Assembly: GCA_036496025.1 (NCBI GenBank)
Contig: DASXLW010000045.1
Location: 55,436 to 119,435 of the forward strand
DNA: 64,000 nt
DNA from: PALSA-505 sp036496025
GTDB taxonomy: Bacteria > Actinomycetota > Actinomycetes > Streptosporangiales > Streptosporangiaceae
Direction: 5' to 3'
Position 1 is the stretch's first letter; every line of letters starts with the position of its first letter. The translations under genes were made by a program, and so were the position numbers. This document shows, piece after piece, positions 43,667-52,009 of this stretch. The notes under the pieces are model-generated. The model was not told where the DNA came from. It was given only the letters and a program-made list of their open reading frames with translations, and ran no database searches.

Positions 43667-44599
43667 TCAGCCGCCCGAGACGGTCATCTCGTGCCACACG
43701 CCGCCGTTGAGGTTGATGTTGTTGCCGTGCGCCTGCCCGGGGCCGCTGTCGGCGATGTAGGTATACAGCGGGTGGCTGTTGTAGGTGATCTGGGTCGTGC
43801 CGTCGGTGCGCTTGATTGTGCTGAACTTCCCGGCTATGCCGGATCCCTCGGCGGCGGTCCCGATGACCGGGGGCCAGTACTGGGCGCAGCTGCCATAGCA
43901 TTTCGAGGTCGTCGGGGTGTCGGGTGCGAACCAGTAGAGCGTGCGGCCCTTGGCGTTGGTCAGCACCGTCGCGCCGCCGATGGTCGTGGTCTTCAGGCCT
44001 CCGCCGCCGCTCGCGGCGGCCGGGCTGGCGCCACCGCCCGCCCCGGCGACTGACACTCCGAACAGGACCAGGGCCAGTACCGCCAGGCCGGCGGCACCGA
44101 CTCCCGCGGCCTTTATGGTTGCGGCCGGGAGCCGGTCGAAGAGCCTCTCCTCAGCCTGGGTGTCGTCGCGGACCGGAGCTGGTATCAGGGCATACGCAGC
44201 CAGCGCGGCAAAGGCGGCTACCTCGATGATTCCCGCCACGATCCCGGCGGTGGTGCGCACCTCCTTGAATCCGAACAGGCCGATCCATACCGACAGGATG
44301 TAGCCGCCCAGCACGGAGAGGGCGAACAGTCCCCCGCCCATGGCAACCAGCCTGCTACCCGGAACCTGCAGGAAGCCCAGCACCAGTGCGGCCAGGGCGA
44401 GAGCGAAGGCCGTGATGATCTGCAGCAGGAAGAGCCAGCCGATGGTCGGGATCGTCCGGTAGCCGGTCAGGTACAGGTCAAGGTGTATGGCTCCGGTGGC
44501 GAACAGCAAGCCCGAGCCTGCCACCAGCAGCACGCCCCTGCGCCAGTCGAGCGTGGGCGATCCCGGTTCTTGCGTTACGGCCCGGGTGGTTCCTGTCAT
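43667..44599 (-). CDS. Membrane protein with C-terminal PF03640 secreted-repeat domain
   Basis: About 310 residues from ATG 44599; ATG 44602 and 44620 are alternatives. The N-terminal part has four to five membrane segments (GVLLVAGSGLLFATGAIHLD, IGWLFLLQIITAFALALAAL and others). A further segment leads to an external domain holding two PF03640 repeats: GGATVLTNAKGRTLYWF..D and SHPLYTYIADSGPGQAHG, with a conserved CYGSCAQYWPP between them. The family is extracellular and of unknown function. Fusion to a multi-TM domain is less common than the lipoprotein form found next door. Confidence 0.85.
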   Translation of the reverse strand: MTGTTRAVTQEPGSPTLDWRRGVLLVAGSGLLFATGAIHLDLYLTGYRTIPTIGWLFLLQIITAFALALAALVLGFLQVPGSRLVAMGGGLFALSVLGGYILSVWIGLFGFKEVRTTAGIVAGIIEVAAFAALAAYALIPAPVRDDTQAEERLFDRLPAATIKAAGVGAAGLAVLALVLFGVSVAGAGGGASPAAASGGGGLKTTTIGGATVLTNAKGRTLYWFAPDTPTTSKCYGSCAQYWPPVIGTAAEGSGIAGKFSTIKRTDGTTQITYNSHPLYTYIADSGPGQAHGNNINLNGGVWHEMTVSGG

Positions 44600-44864
44600 C
44601 ATGCTTCCCCGTCGTGTCATCGTGTCGTCCCGTCCGTATCCTCGGGTCTTCCCGTCCACGTCTTCGCGTAAGCGCGTTCATGTGCCATCACCGGCGGACC
44701 AGGGCAGCGGGAGGGCACACGCTGCCCTGGCGCCGGCGACAGCAGCCGTAGCCTGGACCTGACGGCGATAGCTGCCGGGCGGTGCGAGAGCAGAGTCAGG
44801 CTTGCGGCCATCCGCTCTCGCCGCCTGGTGCCCCGCAGTCGGCTCATTTCCAGGTTCGGCTGGC

Positions 44865-45386
44865 TCAGTAGCCGCCGCCGGAGCTCGAGGAGCTCTGCGA
44901 GGAGGCGGGCGCGGCCGAGCCGGACACGGTGGCGTCGTGCCACACCCCGCCGGACAAGTTCAGGCCGTTGCCCTTGTCCTGCCCGGGGGCGGTGTCACCG
45001 ATGTAGGTGTACAGCGGGTGCCCGTTCCAGGTCGCCTGGACGGTGCCGTCGGATCGCTTGGTCGTGGCGAACGTGCCCTTGATCCCGGTCGCCGTCACCG
45101 GTCCCTTCTCGGGCGGCCAGTAGTGCGCACACGTCGTGTTGCAATGCGACTTGTTCATGCCGTCGATCGCGAACGTGTAAAGCGTGAAGCCCTTGGCGTT
45201 CGTCAGCACCGTCGCGCCGCCGATCTTGGTGGTTTTCACGACGCTCGATGTACTGGCCGCTGCCGACCCCGAACTCGTGGATCCCCCCGAGGAACCGGAA
45301 CTGCCGCTGCTCCCCGAGCTACCACAGGCCGCGACGGCGAGGGTGGCGATTGCGAAGGCGGACGTCGCCCACCATCGGTTACGCAT
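44865..45386 (-). CDS. PF03640 secreted-repeat lipoprotein
   Basis: 173 residues. The signal peptide ends in a lipobox (FAIATLAVAAC), then a Gly/Ser linker. Two repeats follow: GGATVLTNAKGFTLYTF..D and GHPLYTYIGDTAPGQDKG, with CNTTCAHYWPP between them. It would be lipid-anchored on the outer face of the membrane; the function is unknown. It is a clear paralogue of the domain in the adjacent membrane protein. GGAGA precedes the ATG. A 7-bp inverted repeat (TCAGGCC-GCAAT-GGCCTGA, 45417-45435) sits just upstream. Confidence 0.88.
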   Translation of the reverse strand: MRNRWWATSAFAIATLAVAACGSSGSSGSSGSSGGSTSSGSAAASTSSVVKTTKIGGATVLTNAKGFTLYTFAIDGMNKSHCNTTCAHYWPPEKGPVTATGIKGTFATTKRSDGTVQATWNGHPLYTYIGDTAPGQDKGNGLNLSGGVWHDATVSGSAAPASSQSSSSSGGGY

Positions 45387-45416
45387 CTTCTTTCTCCATT
45401 TCGCGCATTCTTGACA

Positions 45417-45457
45417 TCAGGCCGCAATGGCCTGATCTCACCGACCACATTGTGTGG
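45417..45457. promoter_or_regulatory. Two small palindromes upstream of the PF03640 lipoprotein
   Basis: TCAGGCC-GCAAT-GGCCTGA at 45417-45435 and CCACA-TTG-TGTGG at 45445-45457 are perfect dyads in an AT-richer stretch 30-70 bases before the lipoprotein ATG. They may be operator half-sites, but no regulator is adjacent. Confidence 0.35.
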
Positions 45458-45889
45458 GGTACACACTTGACCACGTACCGCAGGCCGTAATCGTTCAGTC
45501 GCACCCAAGTCGCCGTGCGGTCGCCCGCCCGACGGGGGCGGTAGCCATGGCTGCGGCGCCCTTTCCCGTTCCCACGCAGACAAGCAATACGGCGGCGCGA
45601 CGGGATCCGCGGCGGGAGCCGGGATGGGTCAGATGTGCGGCAATGGCCAGCGATAACAAGGTGCCCGGTGTTCACGTACACGACGCCGGACGAGAACATC
45701 CCGGGCCGGTCCGGGATGGGCTGGGGCACGGGCCGGCGTCGGTGCTGGCATCCGGGGGCTGGTCCTCTGGCGCGGCGAGGCGGCCTGGAGTCTTCTGGTG
45801 CGGCGATGCGGACCCGAAGTCTTCCGGCTCGGCGAGGCGGGCCCCGAAGGCCTGTGGGCTGCGCGCCGCGGGTATCCCGCGCTCGTGGC
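45458..45889. other. Gene-free, repeat-bearing stretch
   Basis: Several frames are open, but none has a ribosome site or recognisable domain. Between about 45760 and 45860 a degenerate repeat of about 36 bases (GGCGAGGCGG...GAAGTCTTC) recurs two to three times, suggesting decaying duplicated DNA. Confidence 0.45.
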
Positions 45890-45976
45890 GGCCACGATTA
45901 CCTGACTGGTTACCGCAGGATGAAGCTCGCAGATCCGGAAGGCAACTGGATGATGCTAGCGGCGAGGCAATGCTAG
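45890..45976 (+). pseudogene. Possible C-terminal remnant of a VOC/glyoxalase-fold protein
   Basis: The 28 residues ending at TAG 45974 include KLADPEGNWMML, the pattern that closes many VOC-superfamily domains (DPEGN followed by hydrophobic residues). The upstream sequence is unrelated low-complexity DNA. Read as a gene remnant; the match is short. Confidence 0.35.
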
Positions 45977-46033
45977 TTAGACGCGGCCGAGTGCGCCGAA
46001 GCTCGGCGCAGCCAAGTGGGGGGCCTTTCCTGG

Positions 46034-46069
46034 CTAGACGCGCCGGAGTAGCTAGACGCGGCGGAGTAC
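46034..46069. repeat. Tandem 18-bp repeat at the lexA 3' end
   Basis: CTAGACGCGCCGGAGTAG (46034-46051) and CTAGACGCGGCGGAGTAC (46052-46069) are adjacent near-identical units. The second encodes the last residues and stop of LexA on the minus strand. A third, weaker copy begins near 45976. Confidence 0.65.
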
Positions 46070-46879
46070 GGCGACTACCTTCCCGAGGATCGTGGCCGTG
46101 TCGCCCGGGATGGGGGTGTAGGCGGGGTTGTGCGGCATCAGCCAGACGTGCCCGTCAGAGCGCTTGAAGGTCTTGACCGTGGCCTCGCTATCGATCATCG
46201 CCGCGACGATGTCACCGCTGTCAGCCACTTGCTGCTGGCGCACGACAACCCAGTCGCCGTCCGCGATGGCGGCGTTGATCATGGAATCGCCAACCACCTT
46301 GAGCAGGAACAGCGTTCCCTCACCGACGATCTGCTTAGGCAGCGGGAACACGTCCTCGATCGCTTCCTCGGCGACGATCGGCCCGCCTGCGGCGATCCGG
46401 CCGAGCAGGGGCACGTACGCCGCGCCCTGCGAGGGGATGTCCGCGCCGCTGGGCGTGACGTCGAGCACTGCGTCGTTGTCGGGCTCGCGCTCCGGCCGGA
46501 CCGCGGGATGACCAGGCAGCCTGACCTCCACCGTCCGCGGTCGGCCCGCGTCGCGCCGCAGGTAACCCTTGCTTTGCAGGGTGGACAGCTGATACGAGAC
46601 GCTCGAGGTGCTGGTCAGCCCGACCGCCTCGCCGATCTCGCGCATGGAGGGCGGATAGCCGCGGCGCTGAACCGACTCACGGATCACCTGAAGCACCTTG
46701 CGCTGTCGCCAGGTGAGCACGTGATCGGGATCAGGGTGGTCGGGTGTTTCGATGACGACCGCGGGGACGCTGCCCTTGGGTTTGCGCCCCGGCCTGCCCT
46801 TAGGCCTGAGCGCGGCGGTCCCATCGCCGCCTGGCCCGGGCGGGGCTGGTCGCCCGCTGCCCCGCTCGCTGATGTCCAT
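46052..46879 (-). CDS. lexA: LexA repressor
   Basis: 275 residues from ATG 46879, eight bases after GGAGG. A basic Pro/Gly-rich N-terminal extension precedes the winged helix (YPPSMREIGEAVGLTSTSSV). The cleavage site is Ala164-Gly165 in GRIAAGGP; the catalytic dyad is Ser199 (VVGDSM) and Lys236 (TVKTFK). It is the SOS repressor, self-cleaving on RecA filaments. An SOS box lies at 46942-46957. Divergent from the LysM gene. Confidence 0.96.
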   Translation of the reverse strand: MDISERGSGRPAPPGPGGDGTAALRPKGRPGRKPKGSVPAVVIETPDHPDPDHVLTWRQRKVLQVIRESVQRRGYPPSMREIGEAVGLTSTSSVSYQLSTLQSKGYLRRDAGRPRTVEVRLPGHPAVRPEREPDNDAVLDVTPSGADIPSQGAAYVPLLGRIAAGGPIVAEEAIEDVFPLPKQIVGEGTLFLLKVVGDSMINAAIADGDWVVVRQQQVADSGDIVAAMIDSEATVKTFKRSDGHVWLMPHNPAYTPIPGDTATILGKVVAVLRRV

Positions 46880-46941
46880 GATCGGACCTCCAGATCGGAT
46901 GTTGAGTTCTGACCAGACGCTAGCGGTTTCGCTGTCAGATC

Positions 46942-46957
46942 TCAAACATCTGTTCGA
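46942..46957. promoter_or_regulatory. SOS box upstream of lexA
   Basis: TCAAACATCTGTTCGA differs at one position from the actinobacterial consensus TCGAACNNNNGTTCGA. It lies about 65 bases before the lexA ATG, as expected for autoregulation. Confidence 0.75.
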
Positions 46958-47030
46958 CGTGTCGCGAAAATGTCAGACCCTTCCGGTAAAACAGATCGTG
47001 CGATCATTCGTTCGATCGAATGTATTTACG

Positions 47031-47062
47031 TCGAACGGGTGTACGATCGAACTGTCGTTCGC
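47031..47062. promoter_or_regulatory. Two abutting SOS boxes upstream of the LysM gene
   Basis: TCGAACGGGTGTACGA (47031-47046) and TCGAACTGTCGTTCGC (47047-47062) each match TCGAACNNNNGTTCGA with one mismatch and are directly adjacent, so two LexA dimers would lie 16 bp apart. The ribosome site GAAGGAGG follows at 47065. Confidence 0.75.
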
Positions 47063-47077
47063 CTGAAGGAGGCCGAG

Positions 47078-48193
47078 ATGAGCGCCATGCCGGCCGAGGC
47101 AGAGCCCCGCAGACCGGGGCAGGGGGCTGTGCCCCCGGAAACGAGGCCGAAGGCAGCAGAGCCCCCGGTAGTAGATGTCCTGCCAGCGCAGCCCTCGACC
47201 GGGCAGCCCCGGCCAACACAGGGCAGAACGGCGAACACCGGGAGAGTGTCGCTCAGGACGGCGGCGCCGAGGACGGCGGCGCCAAGGATACCGGCGCCGA
47301 GGACGGCGGCGCCAAAGGCAGTGGTGCCAAGGACGCCGGCGGCGCTGAGGACCGCGGTGCCGAGGACAACGGCGGCCCGGACCGCTGCGGGCCGGGCCAC
47401 AGAGCCCGGCTCCGCTGGGGCCCGGGCGCCACGGTCCCGCTCCGCTGAGGCCCTAGAAATAGAGGTGCGCGGTACGGTCCGGGCGGCGGAGTCCCTGGCC
47501 GCGCAGGACCGGGTAGCGGAGCCCCCGTGGGCAGAGGCCGCGGAAGTACAGACCTCGGAGGCAGGAGCGGGGGAAGCCGAGATCCTGGAGGGCGAGATCC
47601 TCGAGGCAGGGGCGACGCAAACCGAGACCCCGGAGGCGAGGGCCGCCGAAACGGCGCGCCGGCGAGCCCTGTGGGCGCTGAGTCCGGCCACGGTGAGGCC
47701 GCGTCAGGCCGGCCTGATGCCCAGCCCGGCCCGGCGGCCCCACCCAGTCGGCCTGCGCCCGCGCAGGATCAGCACCAGGCTCCACCCCACCGGCGTGAGG
47801 GCATGTTCCGACGTGCTGTGCGGGCAGCCGCCGATCGCGGCCCTGCCCGTTCCGCAGGCCAGGCCTTCCCACGCCAGCGATGCCCCGCAGAGACTGCGCC
47901 TTACCAGGCGCGGACGGGTCGTCCTCGCGGTGTTCGCCGCGGTCGTGGTGAGCCTGATCGGGCTCGCGGTGGCCAGCGGCACGCCGGCCGCGGGGTCGGC
48001 CACGCCTGCGGGTGCGGCCGGGCACTCGATGACCCGGATCGTGGTCCAGCCCGGGCAGACGCTCTGGATGATCGCGATGCGGGCCGACCCGCAGGCCGAC
48101 CCGCGGCAGGTCGTCCAGCAAATCATCGCGGCCAACGCGCTGCGCGACGGCAGTATTCAAGCTGGTCAGCGCCTCCTGGTGCCGCGGGGCTGA
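47078..48193 (+). CDS. SOS-regulated LysM protein, putative cell-division inhibitor (ChiZ/DivS/YneA-like)
   Basis: 371 residues from ATG 47078. Residues 1-240 are low complexity, including a RTAAP-type pentapeptide repeat. A single membrane segment (GRVVLAVFAAVVVSLIGLAV) follows near residue 295, then a C-terminal LysM domain (RIVVQPGQTLWMIAMRADPQ ... IQAGQRLLVPRG) outside the membrane. Position divergent to lexA and the SOS boxes match Rv2719c (ChiZ) of M. tuberculosis and DivS/YneA, which block division during SOS. The long repetitive N-terminus is an elaboration on those shorter proteins; frame integrity over it is uncertain. Confidence 0.8.
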   Translation: MSAMPAEAEPRRPGQGAVPPETRPKAAEPPVVDVLPAQPSTGQPRPTQGRTANTGRVSLRTAAPRTAAPRIPAPRTAAPKAVVPRTPAALRTAVPRTTAARTAAGRATEPGSAGARAPRSRSAEALEIEVRGTVRAAESLAAQDRVAEPPWAEAAEVQTSEAGAGEAEILEGEILEAGATQTETPEARAAETARRRALWALSPATVRPRQAGLMPSPARRPHPVGLRPRRISTRLHPTGVRACSDVLCGQPPIAALPVPQARPSHASDAPQRLRLTRRGRVVLAVFAAVVVSLIGLAVASGTPAAGSATPAGAAGHSMTRIVVQPGQTLWMIAMRADPQADPRQVVQQIIAANALRDGSIQAGQRLLVPRG

Positions 48194-48196
48194 AAT

Positions 48197-48223
48197 GCTC
48201 CGGCGCAGGACCTGCGCCGGAGC
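48197..48223 (+). terminator. Stem-loop terminator after the LysM gene
   Basis: GCTCCGGCGCAG and CTGCGCCGGAGC form a perfect 12-bp stem with a 3-base loop, three bases after the stop. Confidence 0.8.
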
Positions 48224-48395
48224 CGCACCGCCAAAGACGCTTGCTCCGGCGCTTGTTCCGGCCCTCCCAGCCGCATGCGCGGCAATCCGCCGAAGCCGCG
48301 ACACGCCGACCTCAGCCGCGATGACCGCTTCCACCAGCGATTTTTCCCGGGCGGCGGTTTGGTCTTGCGCGCCGGGAGTCGGTGGTCTAGCGTGA

Positions 48396-48444
48396 CCACA
48401 ACATCTAGTAGTTACAACCGTGTAGTATTTCTATAGGTTGTGTT
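48396..48444 (+). promoter_or_regulatory. Pair of NrdR-box-like elements upstream of nrdR-nrdJ
   Basis: Two AT-rich imperfect dyads, around CCACAACATCTAGTAGTT (48396-48413) and TTCTATAGGTTGTGTT (48429-48444), have centres about 31 bp apart, three helical turns. NrdR boxes typically occur as such pairs. The sequences fit the general C/A-rich, CTAG/TATA-centred, TTGTG-ended shape rather than a strict consensus. Confidence 0.5.
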
Positions 48445-48485
48445 CTCGGGAGGACTCACGGTGACGGCCGAGAGGGGGCGATCAC

Positions 48486-48956
48486 GTGCACTGCCCGTTC
48501 TGCCGGCATAACGACAGCCGGGTCATCGACAGCAGGACGGCGGATGACGGCACGGCGATCCGCCGCCGCCGGTCGTGCCCGGAGTGCGGCAAGCGGTTCA
48601 CCACCCAGGAAACCGTGATCCTCATGGTCGGCAAGCGGAGCGGCGTCACCGAGCCGTTCACCCGGGACAAGATCGTGCGCGGCGTCCGCCGGGCCTGTCA
48701 GGGCCGCCCGGTGACCGACGACCAGCTCGCGAACCTGGCCCAGCGGGTCGAGGACGTGATCCGGGCCCGCGGTCTGGCGGAGATTCCCTCCCATGAAGTA
48801 GGGCTGGCCATCCTCGGACCGCTGCGCGAGCTCGATGAGGTGGCATACCTGCGCTTCGCCTCGGTCTACCGGGGATTCGAGTCGCTGGCCGACTTCGAGG
48901 ACGAGATCGCGTCGCTGCGCGATGCACACAAGGAACAAGGTGAGCTGACCCGGTGA
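48486..48956 (+). CDS. nrdR: Transcriptional repressor NrdR
   Basis: 156 residues from GTG 48486. The zinc ribbon cysteines are C3, C6, C31 and C34 (CPFC, CPEC), followed by the ATP-cone (VGKRSGVTEPFTRDKIVRGV). NrdR senses dATP/ATP and represses ribonucleotide reductase genes by binding paired NrdR boxes. It sits directly upstream of nrdJ, the usual actinobacterial arrangement. Confidence 0.96.
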   Translation: MHCPFCRHNDSRVIDSRTADDGTAIRRRRSCPECGKRFTTQETVILMVGKRSGVTEPFTRDKIVRGVRRACQGRPVTDDQLANLAQRVEDVIRARGLAEIPSHEVGLAILGPLRELDEVAYLRFASVYRGFESLADFEDEIASLRDAHKEQGELTR

Positions 48957-49096
48957 AGTGGAATCGGCGAGATGACGGGGGACGGCCACCGTCGGCAACC
49001 ATGGGCCAGGCGGAGCCGGCCCGTGAGTACGAATCATCCGAAGCGGGCCCGTCCGGGCCCGGGAGGGATCCGGGCGGATCCCGGAAGGGGCATGTC

Positions 49097-52009
49097 ATGA
49101 CCGAGACGGCGAGCGGCCAGTCCGGGCAGAGCGGGCAGCCGGGAGGCACGGGGCTCAAGATCCGGCGGATCCACACCCGCGAGGGTGTGCACCCCTACGA
49201 CGAGGTGACGTGGGAGCGCCGCGATGTCCTGATGACCAACTGGCGGGACGGTTCGGTCAACTTCGAGCAGCGCGGGGTGGAGTTCCCCGACTTCTGGTCG
49301 GTCAACGCGGCGAACATCGTCACCACCAAGTACTTCCGCGGCGCGGTGGGTACCCCGCAGCGCGAGTGGAGCCTGAAGCAGCTCGTGGACCGGGTCGTGG
49401 GCACCTACGGAGCCGCCGGGCGCGAGCACGGCTATTTCGCCACCGAGGAAGACGCCCAGATCTTCGAGCACGAGCTCACCTACGCCCTTATCCATCAGAT
49501 CTTCAGCTTCAATTCGCCGGTCTGGTTTAATGTCGGAACATCATCCCTTTCGCAGGTATCGGCGTGCTTTATCCTGGCCGTCGACGACACGATGGACTCG
49601 ATTCTCGAATGGTACAGGGAAGAGGGTCTCATATTCAAAGGCGGGTCGGGCGCAGGCGTTAATCTATCCCGGATCCGCTCGAGCAAGGAACTGCTGACCT
49701 CGGGGGGCACGGCGAGCGGTCCGGTCTCGTTCATGCGTGGCGCGGACGCCTCCGCCGGAACCATCAAATCGGGGGGCGCCACCAGGCGCGCGGCGAAGAT
49801 GGTGGTGCTCGACGTGGACCACCCGGACGTGGCCGAGTTCATCGAGACCAAGGCGCGCGAGGAAGAGAAGGTGCGCGTGCTCAGGGACGCCGGGTTCGAC
49901 ATGGACCTCGGCGGCAAGGACATCGCCAGCGTCCAGTACCAGAACGCCAACAACTCTGTGCGCGTCTCCGATGAGTTCATGCGGGCGGTGGAGAACGGCG
50001 GTCAGTTCGATCTGCTCGCTCGGCGAACCGGCGAGGTAGTAGAGCGAGTCGACGCGAAATCGCTATTCCGCAAGATGACGCAAGCGGCATGGGAATGCGC
50101 GGATCCCGGTATTCAGTATGACGACACTATAAATAACTGGCACACGAACCCGGAATCCGGCCGAATCACTGCAAGTAATCCGTGTTCCGAGTACCTCAGC
50201 TTGGATAATTCGTCATGCAATCTCGCCAGCATTAACCTGCTGAAATTCCTGCGTAAAGATGACACCTTCGACGTCGAGCGGTTCGAGCAGCTTACCGAGC
50301 TCATCATCACCGCCATGGACATCTCCATCTGCTTCGCCGACTTTCCGACGGAGAAGATCACCGAGACGACCCGGGCCTACCGCCAGCTCGGCATCGGCTA
50401 TGCCAACCTCGGCGCGCTGCTGATGGCCACCGGCCACGCATACGACTCCGAGGGCGGCCGGGCGATCGCGGCCGCGATCACCTCGCTGATGACCGGGACC
50501 GCCTACCGGCGCTCGGCCGAGCTGGCCGGCGTCGTCGGCCCGTACGACGGGTACGCGCGGAACCGGGCCGCGCACAACCGGGTCATGCGCAAGCACGCGG
50601 ACGCCAGCACCCAGATCAGGACGCTCGGCGGCATGGACGAGGAAATCCTCGTCGCCGCCGCGAGCGCTTGGAGCGACTGCCTGGAGCTAGGTGAGACAAA
50701 AGGGTACAGAAACGCACAAGCCTCGCTATTGGCGCCAACAGGGACAATTGGGTTGATGATGGACTGTGACACCACGGGCATCGAGCCTGACCTGGCGCTG
50801 GTCAAGTTCAAGAAGCTCGTCGGCGGCGGGTCCATGCAGATCGTGAATCAGACCGTGCCGCGCGCGCTGAAGAACCTTGGCTACCAGCCCGAGCAGGCGG
50901 AGGCGATCACCGAGTACATCGCTGAGCACGGCCACGTCGTGGACGCACCGAGCCTCCGGCCTGAGCACTACGACGTGTTCGACTGCGCCATGGGCGAGCG
51001 CGCGATCGCGCCGATGGGTCACGTCCGGATGATCGCGGCCGTCCAGCCGCTGCTCAGCGGGTCGGTGAGCAAGACGGTGAACATGCCGGAGGGCGCGACG
51101 GTCGAGGACGTCGAGGAGATCTATTTCCAGGGCTGGAAGCTGGGCCTGAAGGCGCTGGCCATCTATCGGGACAACTGCAAGGTCGGACAGCCGTTGTCCA
51201 ACGCGAGGCAGAAGCCCGCCGAGGCGGCGGCCGACAGCGCGGCCACCCAGGCCGCCCAGGCCGCCGGAGCGGCCGCGCAGGCCGAGCAGGCCGAGCAGGC
51301 CGGGGAGGCGGCCGGCGGCCGCGAGGTCCGGCCGGTGCGCAAGCGGCTGCCCCGGCAGCGGCCCGCGATGGTGACCAGGTTCTCGGTGGCCGGGGCCGAG
51401 GGCTACATGACCGCGTCCAACTACCCGGACGACGGCCTGGGTGAGGTCTTCCTCAAGCTCGGCAAGCAGGGCTCCACGCTGGCCGGGGTGATGGACGCCT
51501 TCTCCATCGCGATCTCGGTCGGGCTGCAGTACGGCATCCCGCTGGAGTCTTACGTCGCGAAGTTCACGAACATGCGGTTCGAGCCGGCCGGGCTGACCGA
51601 CGACGCGGATATCCGGATCGCCAGCTCGGTGATGGACTACATTTTCCGGCGGCTGGCGCTCGATCACCTGCCCTACGAGCAGCGGGCCGCGCTCGGCATC
51701 CTGTCCGCCGCCGAGCGCTCCGCCAGCCTGGCCGGCGAGAACTCGGGTGAGGCGCTGGCCGACGAGCCGGACACCGAGGAGATGGCCCAGTCGGCCGTGG
51801 TGGAAGAGCTTCCCGCCGGACGCGAGAAGCCGGTCGATCCCGGGATCGACCCGGCCCCGCCGCAGGTCGGCAGCTCGACCGAGCTGATCGAGTCGCGGCA
51901 GGGCCGGGTAGCGGACGCCCCGCTGTGCCTGACCTGCGGCACCAAGATGCGCCCCGCGGGAAGCTGCTACGTCTGCGAAGGCTGCGGGGCCACCAGCGGC
52001 TGCAGCTGA
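49097..52009 (+). CDS. nrdJ: Adenosylcobalamin-dependent (class II) ribonucleotide reductase
   Basis: 970 residues from ATG 49097, six bases after GGAAGGGG; the frame extends to 48953, overlapping nrdR, but that part looks untranslated. Class II features are FSFNSPVWFNVGTSSLSQVSACF, the substrate-site NPCSEYLSLD (C363), the LLAPTGTIGLMMDCD loop and the C-terminal cysteine cluster (CLTCGTKM..CYVCEGCG). It reduces ribonucleotides using B12 to generate the thiyl radical, without oxygen. An Ala/Gln-rich insertion lies at about residues 705-745. Three AT-rich codon islands coincide with the catalytic motifs. Confidence 0.96.
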   Translation: MTETASGQSGQSGQPGGTGLKIRRIHTREGVHPYDEVTWERRDVLMTNWRDGSVNFEQRGVEFPDFWSVNAANIVTTKYFRGAVGTPQREWSLKQLVDRVVGTYGAAGREHGYFATEEDAQIFEHELTYALIHQIFSFNSPVWFNVGTSSLSQVSACFILAVDDTMDSILEWYREEGLIFKGGSGAGVNLSRIRSSKELLTSGGTASGPVSFMRGADASAGTIKSGGATRRAAKMVVLDVDHPDVAEFIETKAREEEKVRVLRDAGFDMDLGGKDIASVQYQNANNSVRVSDEFMRAVENGGQFDLLARRTGEVVERVDAKSLFRKMTQAAWECADPGIQYDDTINNWHTNPESGRITASNPCSEYLSLDNSSCNLASINLLKFLRKDDTFDVERFEQLTELIITAMDISICFADFPTEKITETTRAYRQLGIGYANLGALLMATGHAYDSEGGRAIAAAITSLMTGTAYRRSAELAGVVGPYDGYARNRAAHNRVMRKHADASTQIRTLGGMDEEILVAAASAWSDCLELGETKGYRNAQASLLAPTGTIGLMMDCDTTGIEPDLALVKFKKLVGGGSMQIVNQTVPRALKNLGYQPEQAEAITEYIAEHGHVVDAPSLRPEHYDVFDCAMGERAIAPMGHVRMIAAVQPLLSGSVSKTVNMPEGATVEDVEEIYFQGWKLGLKALAIYRDNCKVGQPLSNARQKPAEAAADSAATQAAQAAGAAAQAEQAEQAGEAAGGREVRPVRKRLPRQRPAMVTRFSVAGAEGYMTASNYPDDGLGEVFLKLGKQGSTLAGVMDAFSIAISVGLQYGIPLESYVAKFTNMRFEPAGLTDDADIRIASSVMDYIFRRLALDHLPYEQRAALGILSAAERSASLAGENSGEALADEPDTEEMAQSAVVEELPAGREKPVDPGIDPAPPQVGSSTELIESRQGRVADAPLCLTCGTKMRPAGSCYVCEGCGATSGCS

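Noticed and set aside
48224..48485. Cobalamin riboswitch upstream of nrdR-nrdJ
   Set aside because: No B12-box-like sequence was found; AT-rich dyads fit NrdR boxes better.
48953..49096. Upstream start of NrdJ overlapping nrdR
   Set aside because: The added residues resemble translated linker DNA; ATG 49097 has a good ribosome site and opens MTETASG, as I recall for streptomycete NrdJ.
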